Shown here in pieces: positions 9,633 to 17,106 of a stretch of 64,000 nt of DNA (position 1 is its first letter; every line of letters starts with the position of its first letter). Origin of the DNA: Alphaproteobacteria bacterium (GTDB lineage: Bacteria; Pseudomonadota; Alphaproteobacteria; Rhodobacterales; Rhodobacteraceae); assembly GCA_030425925.1 (NCBI GenBank), contig JAUHZO010000016.1, positions 35,555-99,554 on the forward strand, written 5' to 3'. Position numbers and translations under genes: made by a program. A model generated the notes under the pieces. That model was not told the DNA's origin. It did not search any database and saw nothing but the letters and a program-made list of their open reading frames with translations.

Positions 9633-9692
9633 CCTCAAAGCGCTTTGAGGTCCTCTAGATATTGGCGCGTGTCAAGTTTGACCAAACGGTCA
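9633..9692. promoter_or_regulatory. Palindrome and operator-like inverted repeat upstream of the 9739 gene
   Basis: CCTCAAAGCGCTTTGAGG at 9633-9650 is a perfect 18-bp palindrome. At 9679-9692 TGACC-AAAC-GGTCA forms a second dyad overlapping a possible -35 hexamer (TTGACC, 9678-9683). Dyads of the second type are common operators of TetR-family repressors, but no such regulator is encoded in the window. A short hairpin GGTGC-AAG-GCACC follows at 9701-9713. The site could control the small gene at 9739. Confidence 0.35.
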
Positions 9693-9738
9693 GAATTTTC
9701 GGTGCAAGGCACCGCCCCCTCAAACCCACAGGTGCGTC

Positions 9739-9972
9739 ATGGCGATGACAGAGTGCAATTCGAGACTCGCGGAGATGCTCGCCGACATTCCGGTCGGCGA
9801 GCGGCTGGAGGCGATCCGCAACATGGTGATGCCAGAGATCGAGACCATCGGCTACGAACTGGCCCCCGAACTTAACGCCCGCACCGTCGCGTCGATCTTT
9901 ATCATGGCGTGCGAGGTGGATGCCTATTTTCGCCGCATCCAGGCGGCGGTGACAACGGAGTTGCGTGCCTGA
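9739..9972 (+). CDS. Small hypothetical protein
   Basis: This 77-residue protein is not recognised. It is predicted to be mostly helical and acidic (LAEMLADIPVGERLEAIRNMV, then a C-terminal helix ending RRIQAAVTTELRA). No signal peptide or membrane segment is visible. The ATG at 9739 is followed by a second ATG at 9745; neither has a strong ribosome binding site. It is credited as real because the composition is protein-like, dyads that could be operators lie 45-105 bases upstream, and a hairpin follows the stop. It is convergent with ileS. Confidence 0.5.
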   Translation: MAMTECNSRLAEMLADIPVGERLEAIRNMVMPEIETIGYELAPELNARTVASIFIMACEVDAYFRRIQAAVTTELRA

Positions 9973-9976
9973 GGCA

Positions 9977-10021
9977 GCGGCCCCGAAGGCCGCTTCCCCT
10001 TCTGGACATGAGGGGAAGCGG
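9977..10021. terminator. Overlapping hairpins between convergent genes
   Basis: Two mutually exclusive stems: GCGGCC-CCGAA-GGCCGC (9977-9993), followed by TTCCCCTTCT on the plus strand, and CCGCTTCCCC (9990-9999) with GGGGAAGCGG (10012-10021). They lie between the end of the 9739 gene and the end of ileS and could end transcription from both sides. There is no long T run. Confidence 0.5.
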
Positions 10022-10036
10022 CGGGGAGTGCGTGTC

Positions 10037-12964
10037 TCAGCCCAGCGCGTCGTTGCAGCGCTTGCAGGTGCCGGGGTGGCTGTGCTGGCCGACATCGGGC
10101 AGGATCTTCCAGCAGCGCTGGCATTTCTGCCCCTCCGCCTTTTCAAAGACCACGCCCACGCCTTCCACCTCGGGCATGCGGAAGGCCTCGGCCGGCAGCG
10201 GATCGGCGGTCAGGACGATGTCGGAGGTGATGCAGATATCCTCGAAGGCCACGGTTTTCAGCGCCGCCAGCATCTCTGCGTCGCGCACATGCACCACCGG
10301 GGCCGCCTCCAGCGAGGCCCCGATGACCTTGTCGCTGCGCTGCACCTCCAGCGCGGCGGTCACCGCGCGGCGCGCGCGGCGCACCATCCGCCATTTTGCC
10401 GCCAGCGGTTCGTCAAGCCAGTCCTTGGGCGTCTCCGGGATGTCCTGCAGGTGGACCGACCCGTCATCCCCGGGGAAGCGCGACAGCCAGACATCCTCCA
10501 TCGTGAACACCAGGATCGGCGCAAGCCAGGTGGTCAGGCGGTAGAACAGCAGGTCCATCACGCTGCGCGCGGCGCGGCGGCGCGGCGTGTCGCCGTCGCA
10601 GTAAAGCGCGTCCTTGCGGATGTCGAAATAGAACGCCGACAGGTCGGTGGTGCAGAAGTTGAACAGCTGCTGGAACACGCCCTGGAAGTCGTACTCGGCA
10701 TAGCCCTTGCGCACCACGTGGTCCAGCTCGGCCAGGCGGTGCAGCATGTAGCGTTCCAGTTCCGGCATTTCGGCCGGGGCCACACGCTGGCTTTCGTCAA
10801 AGGCCGACAGCGCGCCCAGCATGTACCGCATGGTGTTGCGCAGGCGGCGATAGCTGTCGGCGGTGTTCTTCAGGATCTCCGGCCCGATGCGCAGGTCGGC
10901 GGTGTAATCCGCCTGCGCCACCCAGAGCCGCAGGATGTCCGCGCCGTATTGCTTGACCACCTCTTCGGGCGCCACGGTATTGCCAAGCGATTTGGACATC
11001 TTGTTGCCCTTTTCGTCCAGCGTGAATCCGTGGGTCAGCACGCCGCGATAGGGCGCGCGGCCGATGGTGCCGCAGGCCTGCAGCATCGAGGAATGGAACC
11101 AGCCGCGATGCTGGTCGGTGCCTTCGAGGTAGAGATCCGCAATGCCATCCTCGGACCCGTCCTCGCGGTCGCGCAGGACAAAGGCATGGGTGGAGCCTGA
11201 GTCGAACCAGACGTCGAGGATGTCAAAGACCTGATCCCATTCCTCCGGATCGTATTCGTTGCCCAGGAACCGCGCCTTGGCGCCGGGCTGGTACCAGGCG
11301 TCGGCCCCCTCTTCTTCAAAGGCCTGCAGGATGCGGGCATTGACCGCCGGATCGCGCAGCAGGAAATCCGGATCGGTGGGCAGCGCGCCCTTTTTGGTGA
11401 AGCAGGTCAGCGGCACGCCCCAGGCGCGCTGGCGCGACAGCACCCAGTCGGGCCGCGCCTCGATCATGGAATACAACCGGTTGCGCCCGGTCTGCGGCGT
11501 CCATTTCACCAGCTGGTCGATGGAGTTGAGCGCCCGCTGCCGGATCGTTTCGCCATGGGTGTCCTGCCCGTCGCCGACGGGACGGTCGATGGCGGCGAAC
11601 CATTGCGGCGTGTTGCGGTAGATCACTGGGGCCTTGGAGCGCCAGGAATGCGGATAGCTGTGGGTCATCCGCCCGCGCGCCAGAAGGCCCTGCGCTTCGA
11701 CCAGCCTGTCGATGACGGCGGTATTGGCCTTGCCTTCCTTGCCCTTGTGATCTAACACCTTTAGCCCGGCAAACAGCGGCACATGGGGCAGGAACTCCGA
11801 TTCCTCGCCCACGTTATGCGTCATCCGGTCCATCCAGTTGCGCGCGACAAACGCCTCGTAGTCTTCCTGACCATGGCTGGGCGCTGTATGCACAAAGCCG
11901 GTGCCCGCGTCGTCGGTGACATGATCGCCGTCGATCATGGGCACGTCATAGTCCCAGAACCCGTCCGCGCCGTCGACGCCGCGGAACGGGTGGGCCAGCG
12001 TCAGTGCGCCCAGCTCGTCCGCGGTCACATCGCGCAGGCGGCGGTACATGCCGTCCTCCAACCGCGCCTTCGTCAGAACATCGCCGGCCAGCTTGTCGGC
12101 CAGAACGTAACGGTCGCCGATCCGCGCCCAGCATTCCTCGGGCCGGCCGGTGACCTCGTAAAGCCCGTAGGAGATGTCGGGATTGTAGGCCACCGCCTTG
12201 TTCGACGGGATGGTCCAGGGTGTGGTGGTCCAGATCACCACCTTGCAGCCGTCCAGATCGCCGGTGCCGTTTTGCGCCTGGAACATCACCCAGATCGTGT
12301 GGCTCTTGTGGTCGTGATACTCCACCTCGGCCTCGGCCAGCGCGGTTTTCTCGACCGGCGACCACATCACGGGTTTGGAGCCCCGGTAGAGCACGCCCGA
12401 CATCAGGAACTTCTGGAACTCTTCCGCGATGATCCGCTCGGCGCGGTAGTCCATCGTCAGATACGGTTTCTCCCAGGTGCCGGTGATGCCCAGGCGCTTG
12501 AACTCGCCGCGCTGGATGTCGATCCAGCCCTCGGCGAATTCGCGGCATTCGCGGCGGAACTCCACCACGTCCACCTCGTCCTTGTTGCGGCCCTTCTCGC
12601 GATACTTCTGCTCGATCTTCCATTCGATGGGCAGACCGTGGCAGTCCCAGCCGGGGATGTAACGCGCATCGCGGCCCATCATCTGCTGCGAGCGCACCAC
12701 CATGTCCTTGAGCACCTTGTTCAGCGCGTGGCCGATATGCAGGTTGCCATTGGCATAGGGCGGGCCGTCATGCAGGGTGAAGGGCGGGCGCTTTTCCGCC
12801 GCGCTTGCGGCCTTCTCGCGCAGGCGGTCGTAGATGCCGATCCGCTCCCAGCGGTCGAGCCATTCCGGCTCGCGCTTGGGCAGACCCGCGCGCATGGGGA
12901 AATCGGTTTGCGGCAGGGACAGGGTGTCCTTGTAGTCGAACTGTTCAGGCGTGTCGGCGCACAT
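10037..12964 (-). CDS. ileS: Isoleucyl-tRNA synthetase
   Basis: This 975-residue cytoplasmic class I synthetase charges tRNA-Ile. The HIGH signature is in GNLHIGHALNK (about 73-83), the KMSKS loop in GNKMSKSLGN (about 655-664), and the editing insertion lies between them (CDGLPIE-type WDCHGLPIEWK, about 108). The C-terminal zinc site is intact (CQRCWK...CKRCNDAL, about 950-972), so this is the bacterial type 1 enzyme. Length matches the alphaproteobacterial family. The long leader (about 180 bases to the next gene) holds a hairpin at 13035-13061. No T-box is expected or seen in this phylum. Confidence 0.97.
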   Translation of the reverse strand: MCADTPEQFDYKDTLSLPQTDFPMRAGLPKREPEWLDRWERIGIYDRLREKAASAAEKRPPFTLHDGPPYANGNLHIGHALNKVLKDMVVRSQQMMGRDARYIPGWDCHGLPIEWKIEQKYREKGRNKDEVDVVEFRRECREFAEGWIDIQRGEFKRLGITGTWEKPYLTMDYRAERIIAEEFQKFLMSGVLYRGSKPVMWSPVEKTALAEAEVEYHDHKSHTIWVMFQAQNGTGDLDGCKVVIWTTTPWTIPSNKAVAYNPDISYGLYEVTGRPEECWARIGDRYVLADKLAGDVLTKARLEDGMYRRLRDVTADELGALTLAHPFRGVDGADGFWDYDVPMIDGDHVTDDAGTGFVHTAPSHGQEDYEAFVARNWMDRMTHNVGEESEFLPHVPLFAGLKVLDHKGKEGKANTAVIDRLVEAQGLLARGRMTHSYPHSWRSKAPVIYRNTPQWFAAIDRPVGDGQDTHGETIRQRALNSIDQLVKWTPQTGRNRLYSMIEARPDWVLSRQRAWGVPLTCFTKKGALPTDPDFLLRDPAVNARILQAFEEEGADAWYQPGAKARFLGNEYDPEEWDQVFDILDVWFDSGSTHAFVLRDREDGSEDGIADLYLEGTDQHRGWFHSSMLQACGTIGRAPYRGVLTHGFTLDEKGNKMSKSLGNTVAPEEVVKQYGADILRLWVAQADYTADLRIGPEILKNTADSYRRLRNTMRYMLGALSAFDESQRVAPAEMPELERYMLHRLAELDHVVRKGYAEYDFQGVFQQLFNFCTTDLSAFYFDIRKDALYCDGDTPRRRAARSVMDLLFYRLTTWLAPILVFTMEDVWLSRFPGDDGSVHLQDIPETPKDWLDEPLAAKWRMVRRARRAVTAALEVQRSDKVIGASLEAAPVVHVRDAEMLAALKTVAFEDICITSDIVLTADPLPAEAFRMPEVEGVGVVFEKAEGQKCQRCWKILPDVGQHSHPGTCKRCNDALG

Positions 12965-13034
12965 GGTTTGCGTCCTCGGGCAGTCGTCTTTTGTATCTGG
13001 GGGTGAGGGCGGCGCCGGAGTCCATGCGCCTTGT

Positions 13035-13061
13035 CCCGGCGGCTCTGCTCAGAGCGCCGGG
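13035..13061 (-). promoter_or_regulatory. Leader hairpin upstream of ileS
   Basis: CCCGGCG (13035-13041) pairs with CGCCGGG (13055-13061) and CTCT with AGAG around a GCTC loop, with one bulged G. It lies 71 bases upstream of the ileS start on the transcribed strand if the promoter is further right. There is no U tract, so a leader structure or DNA dyad is as likely as a terminator. Confidence 0.35.
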
Positions 13062-13144
13062 CATGTAATTCGAATGATGAAGGCGAAATATCCCATCATG
13101 GGGGCGTTATAGGCGGCAGGGTCGGGCGCGTCCAGAGGCCCCGG

Positions 13145-13618
13145 TCAGGGCCAGGCGGGCCGGGCCAGCATGAGCCAAAGGATCGCCGCCACGGCGCAGA
13201 AGGCGGGGATGCCGCAGGCGAACCAGATGCGGAACAGGGTGAAATAACGCGGCGGCAGGGCGTGTCCGTTGCGCACCGCGTCGCGGGCCAGGTCACGCAG
13301 GCGGATCTGGATCCACACCACCGGCAACCAGAACAGACCGGTAAGCCCGTACAGCACCAACGCGGCCAGAAGCCACGGTTCCGTCAGTGGCCAGCCCAGA
13401 GCGCGGGCCAGAAGGTAGCCCGTCACCGGCTGGGCCAGCACGGCAGTGGCGGTGAACAGCGTGTCGGCCAGCACCACGGTGGCGGCGGTATGGGCGATCA
13501 GGCGCGGGTCGCGGGTCAGATGGGCCATCAGCATGAAGAACGCGATGCCGGCCCCGGTGCCGAACAGCACCGCCGCGCCGATCACGTGCAGCCAGCGCAA
13601 CAGCAGTACCGGGTCCAT
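13145..13618 (-). CDS. DUF2269 integral membrane protein
   Basis: This is a 157-residue protein with four predicted transmembrane helices (about 5-25, 45-70, 80-105, 130-152). The N-terminus MDPVLLLRWLHVIGAAVLFGTG and the motif LTGLFWLPVVWIQIRLRD are typical of DUF2269 family membrane proteins; function is unknown. The ATG shares one base with the stop of the upstream gene (TGATG), so it is translationally coupled to the SDR/DoxX-like protein; the two are commonly found together and may act as one membrane unit. Confidence 0.82.
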   Translation of the reverse strand: MDPVLLLRWLHVIGAAVLFGTGAGIAFFMLMAHLTRDPRLIAHTAATVVLADTLFTATAVLAQPVTGYLLARALGWPLTEPWLLAALVLYGLTGLFWLPVVWIQIRLRDLARDAVRNGHALPPRYFTLFRIWFACGIPAFCAVAAILWLMLARPAWP

Positions 13619-14937
13619 CAGCGCGGTTCCAGCAGGCTGTGGGTGACCTGCGCCAGCATCAGTCCGGGCAGCACCTTGACCAGCGGCCCCAGCGGATCGG
13701 CCCAGAGCCACGGCGTGACCAGCGTGGCCGCGGCCAGGTAGACCAGCGAGACGGCGCACATGCCCAGACAGGCCGCCCGGGCCCAGGGCCGCCAGAGCAG
13801 CGCCGCGGCCAGCGCCAGGTCGACCAGCGCCCAGCCCTGCACCGACAGGCGGGCCAGCGGTTCGGGCCAGCCCGCTCCGGTCAGATGCGCGGCGGCGGCG
13901 GGCAGGTGCAGCAGGCCGATCAGGCCCGACAGCGCCCAGAACAGCACCAGCACCGCCACCGCCAGCGGCATGAGCAGAAGTGCGCGGGCCTGCAGCCGGT
14001 GTTCCGCGCCGAACCCGGCCTCTGCCAGCGTCTGCGCCAATGGCGTCACGCGGCCGCCCTGCGCGCGCCACGGGGCGGGATCGCCGGTGATGCCGTCCTC
14101 CAGCACCCGCAGCGCCGTGCTTCGCAGCGGGCTGCGCCAGCCCAGCCGTCCCAGCACGTCGGCACCCGCCGCCACCAGCGGCAGAACGGGGCGCGGCAGC
14201 ACCAGTTCGGCCCGCGCGGGGGCAAAGCCCAGCGCCGCGCGATGCGCGGCGACGATGCCGCGCAGGTCATGGGGCTCGTCCGAGACGAGGTCACAGACGG
14301 TTCCCCGCGGCAGCCTGTCCCCGGCGGCCATGCACACCGCCCCGGCCAGGTCGCTCAGCCCGACGGTGCGGATCGGCGTGTCGGGCAGGGCCAGTGGCTG
14401 GATCAGCGGCACTGCGGCCAGCAGGCGCAGAAGCGCGCTGCCACCATAAGCCTGCTGTGCCAGCACCAGCCCCGGGCGCAGGATCACCACATCCGCTCCG
14501 GAGGCCAGCAGCGCGGCATCGCCCTGCGCCTTGCTGCGCAGGAAGGCGGTGGAGGCATCGGGATGCACCCCGGCGGCCGAGATCTGCACCACGCGCACGC
14601 CGTGTGCCGCGGCGGCCTGGACCAGGGCGGCGATGGCGGTGACATGCACCGCCTCCAGATCGTCGCGCGGGCCGTCCTGCAGCGCCCCGGCGCAGTTCAC
14701 CACGACATCGAAGGACGCAAGGCAGGCCCAGTCGCCCGGCGACGTCATCCGCGCCAGATCGCAGTGCAGGAACCGCCGCCCCGGCAGCACCCGCGCGGCA
14801 GATGCTGCATCGCGCCCGGCCACCGTCACGGCATGGCCCGCGGCTTCGAGCGCACGCACCACGCCGGCCCCGATCAGCCCGTAGCCGCCGGGCACCAGTA
14901 CCCGGCGGGCCGTCTGGGGAGGCAACAAGGGGTTCAT
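13618..14937 (-). CDS. NAD(P)-binding SDR-type protein with DoxX-like membrane tail
   Basis: This is a 439-residue two-part protein. Residues 10-290: atypical short-chain dehydrogenase fold with the nucleotide-binding motif VPGGYGLIGAGV (about 14-25), DVVVNCAGALQDG and a catalytic-region VVQISAAGVHPDAST; it resembles the NAD(P)H-binding epimerase/NmrA-like group. Residues 300-439: four hydrophobic segments of the DoxX/SURF4-like type. The ATG at 14937 is chosen because upstream sequence in frame is compositionally non-coding. It is coupled to the DUF2269 gene. Such fusions are widespread in proteobacteria, probably membrane-anchored oxidoreductases of unknown substrate. Confidence 0.82.
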   Translation of the reverse strand: MNPLLPPQTARRVLVPGGYGLIGAGVVRALEAAGHAVTVAGRDAASAARVLPGRRFLHCDLARMTSPGDWACLASFDVVVNCAGALQDGPRDDLEAVHVTAIAALVQAAAAHGVRVVQISAAGVHPDASTAFLRSKAQGDAALLASGADVVILRPGLVLAQQAYGGSALLRLLAAVPLIQPLALPDTPIRTVGLSDLAGAVCMAAGDRLPRGTVCDLVSDEPHDLRGIVAAHRAALGFAPARAELVLPRPVLPLVAAGADVLGRLGWRSPLRSTALRVLEDGITGDPAPWRAQGGRVTPLAQTLAEAGFGAEHRLQARALLLMPLAVAVLVLFWALSGLIGLLHLPAAAAHLTGAGWPEPLARLSVQGWALVDLALAAALLWRPWARAACLGMCAVSLVYLAAATLVTPWLWADPLGPLVKVLPGLMLAQVTHSLLEPR

Positions 14938-15092
14938 GCCCTCTTGTTGCCGAGCCTGCGGGGCCTGTCCAGCCTTCCGGCAGAGACACTGCGCCGCGTG
15001 GACCTGCGGCCGGTCCCGGGGTTTTCTGGTCCCGTTCCGTTGCGTGCAATGCCATCGGCGCGGACAGACCGGGATCGGCAGGGGGAGGGGCC

Positions 15093-16307
15093 ATGCCGCT
15101 GGATATCTTGATTGCCGGGGCCGGGATCGGCGGCTTGGCCGCTGCTGCCGCGCTGGCGCAAAGCGGCCATCGCGTGCGGGTGTTCGACCAGTTCGACGCG
15201 CCCGCGCCGGTGGGCTCGGGTCTGGTGATCCAGCCGGTGGGGCTGGACGTGCTCGACCGGCTGGGGGCGGCGCAGGCGGCACTGGCCCATGGCAACCGCA
15301 TCCACCGGATGATGGGCCGCGAGGCGGCCAGCGGGCGGCGCGTGCTGGATGTCAGCTATGACGGGCCGGGCGATCCGCGCTTTGGCCTTGCCATTCATCG
15401 CGCCGCACTGTTTCAGGCGCTGTTCGACGCGGCAGAGGCGGCCGGCGCGCAGATCGTGCCGGGCCATCGCGTCACTACCCATGCGCAGGGGCGGCTGGAC
15501 TTTGCCCATGGCGCGGCCGCCTCGGGGGACCTGATCGTCGACGCGCTGGGCGCGTCCTCCTGCCTGTCGCCGCTGCAGGCGCAGCCGCTGGGCTATGGCG
15601 CGCTATGGGCGACGGTGGACTGGGTGCCCGAGGCGGGGCTGCCCGAGAACGAACTGCGCCAGGTCTATCGCCGCGCCTCGCGCATGCTGGGGGTGCTGCC
15701 GGTGGGGCGGCTGCCGGGGGACGCCGCGCGCAAGGCGGCGGTCTTCTGGTCGCTGCCCGCAGACGGCCATGCCGCCTGGCAGGCCCGGGGTCTGGCGGCC
15801 TGGCGCGACGAGGCGGTGACGCTCTGGCCCGCGCTTGCGCCCATTGCCGAGCAGATCACCGCGCCGGACCAGATGACCATGGCGCGCTATTCCCACGGCA
15901 CGCTGCGCCGGCCCCATGGCGACGGGATCGTGCATGTCGGCGACGCGGCGCACCGCGCCAGCCCGCAGCTGGGGCAGGGCGCGAACATGGCCTTGCTGGA
16001 CGCCTGGGCGTTGGCAAGGGCGCTGCAGCGGGCGCAGGACGACACGGCGCTGGCGCTGCAATGGTACGCCATGGCGCGGCGCTGGCACGTGCGCGGCTAC
16101 CAGTGGATGAGCCGCCTGTTCACGCCGCAATACCAGTCCGACAGCACGGTCCTGCCGCTGTTGCGGGATCGCGTGCTGTTTCCGCTGTCGCAGGTCCCAC
16201 CCTTGCCACGGGTGCTGACCCGGCTGGTCTGCGGCGATCTGCTGCCGCCGTTCGGGTCCCTGCCGGAGGAGCGGGCTGCCATTCACGCCCGGGATGGTGC
16301 GCTGTAG
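15093..16307 (+). CDS. FAD-dependent monooxygenase
   Basis: This 404-residue flavoprotein belongs to the class A aromatic hydroxylase/UbiH-like family. The dinucleotide-binding GAGIGGLAAAAAL lies at about 8-20, and the second FAD motif GDAAHRASPQLGQGAN at about 286-301. No signal peptide or membrane segment. The ATG at 15093 follows a strong GGGGGAGGGG ribosome site (15081-15090). It is divergent from the SDR/DUF2269 pair and alone in its transcription unit. The stop codon lies inside a terminator-like hairpin (16296-16313). The substrate, probably an aromatic or quinone-like compound, cannot be deduced. Confidence 0.85.
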   Translation: MPLDILIAGAGIGGLAAAAALAQSGHRVRVFDQFDAPAPVGSGLVIQPVGLDVLDRLGAAQAALAHGNRIHRMMGREAASGRRVLDVSYDGPGDPRFGLAIHRAALFQALFDAAEAAGAQIVPGHRVTTHAQGRLDFAHGAAASGDLIVDALGASSCLSPLQAQPLGYGALWATVDWVPEAGLPENELRQVYRRASRMLGVLPVGRLPGDAARKAAVFWSLPADGHAAWQARGLAAWRDEAVTLWPALAPIAEQITAPDQMTMARYSHGTLRRPHGDGIVHVGDAAHRASPQLGQGANMALLDAWALARALQRAQDDTALALQWYAMARRWHVRGYQWMSRLFTPQYQSDSTVLPLLRDRVLFPLSQVPPLPRVLTRLVCGDLLPPFGSLPEERAAIHARDGAL

Positions 16308-16313
16308 CGCACC
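16296..16313 (+). terminator. Hairpin spanning the monooxygenase stop codon
   Basis: GGTGCGC (16296-16302) and GCGCACC (16307-16313) pair around TGTA; the TAG stop is at 16305-16307. Followed by CTACCGCC rather than a T run, so termination efficiency is uncertain. The sequence is of a kind often repeated in roseobacter intergenic regions. Confidence 0.45.
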
Positions 16314-16334
16314 CTACCGCCCCGGATCGGCGCG

Positions 16335-17054
16335 CTAGCCGCCGAACAGCGAGCCCACGCCATAGGCAATTCCGGCGGCAGCGCCGCCGATGGCCAGTGT
16401 TTCCAGCCCCGATTGCCACCACGGGTGCAGCGACCAGACGCTTTTCAGCGCGCCGATGGCGAAAAAGCAGGCCAGCGTCAGCCCCACCGACAGCCCGAAC
16501 GCCGCCGTGTAGCCCAGCAGGAACGGCAAGAGCGGCACCAGACCGGCGGCCAGGAAGGCACCGAACGTCACCAGTGCCGCACGCAGCGGGTTCGGGTCCA
16601 CCGCCGACAGACCGTATTCGCCCTCGAGCATCATGGCGATCCAGTTTTCGCGGTTGCGGGCGATCTGGTCCACTGCGTCGTCCAGCGTCTGCCCCGAAAG
16701 CCCCTTGCCCGCAAGGATCGCCCGCAACTCGCGCTTTTCGCCCTCGGGCGTGACCGCGATATGACGTTCCTCCACCGCGCGCAGGCGGTGGATGTCGTCC
16801 AGCTCGGCCTTGGTGGCCGAGTAGTTGCCCGCGGCCATGGAAAAGCCGTCGGCCAGCACATTGGCCACACCCAGCGCCACGACGATGAAGGGCGACAGCC
16901 CCGCGCCCGCAACCCCGGCCACGATGGCAAAGGTGGTCACGGCGCCGTCGATTCCGCCATAGACCACGTCGCGCAGATCGCCGCGTCCGCGCGGGCGGGC
17001 CAGGCGGGAGTCGATTTCGGCCTGGCTGTGGCCGTGCTCGGGGGTGTCGGACAT
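16335..17054 (-). CDS. VIT1/CCC1 family iron/manganese transporter
   Basis: This 239-residue inner-membrane protein has five predicted helices. The N-terminal block DVVYGGIDGAVTTFAIVAGVAG (about 27-48) and LADGFSMAAGNYSATKAE (about 68-85) are the hallmark VIT1/CCC1 sequences. A cytoplasmic acidic helical domain (about 85-150, rich in Glu and Arg, EERHIAVTPEGEKREL) corresponds to the metal-binding domain of plant VIT1. The family moves ferrous iron or manganese out of the cytosol. It is a single gene, 52 bases from the end of the DUF2339 gene on the same strand. No regulator site was recognised. Confidence 0.88.
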   Translation of the reverse strand: MSDTPEHGHSQAEIDSRLARPRGRGDLRDVVYGGIDGAVTTFAIVAGVAGAGLSPFIVVALGVANVLADGFSMAAGNYSATKAELDDIHRLRAVEERHIAVTPEGEKRELRAILAGKGLSGQTLDDAVDQIARNRENWIAMMLEGEYGLSAVDPNPLRAALVTFGAFLAAGLVPLLPFLLGYTAAFGLSVGLTLACFFAIGALKSVWSLHPWWQSGLETLAIGGAAAGIAYGVGSLFGG

Positions 17055-17106
17055 GGTGCGGCTCCGGTTGCTGCTGGTTCAGTGGGCCATGTCCGCCGGG
17101 CCGGGG

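Noticed and set aside
12965..13144. A T-box or other aminoacylation riboswitch before ileS
   Set aside because: Only one hairpin is visible, and no T-box bulge or specifier structure; T-boxes are not expected in this phylum.
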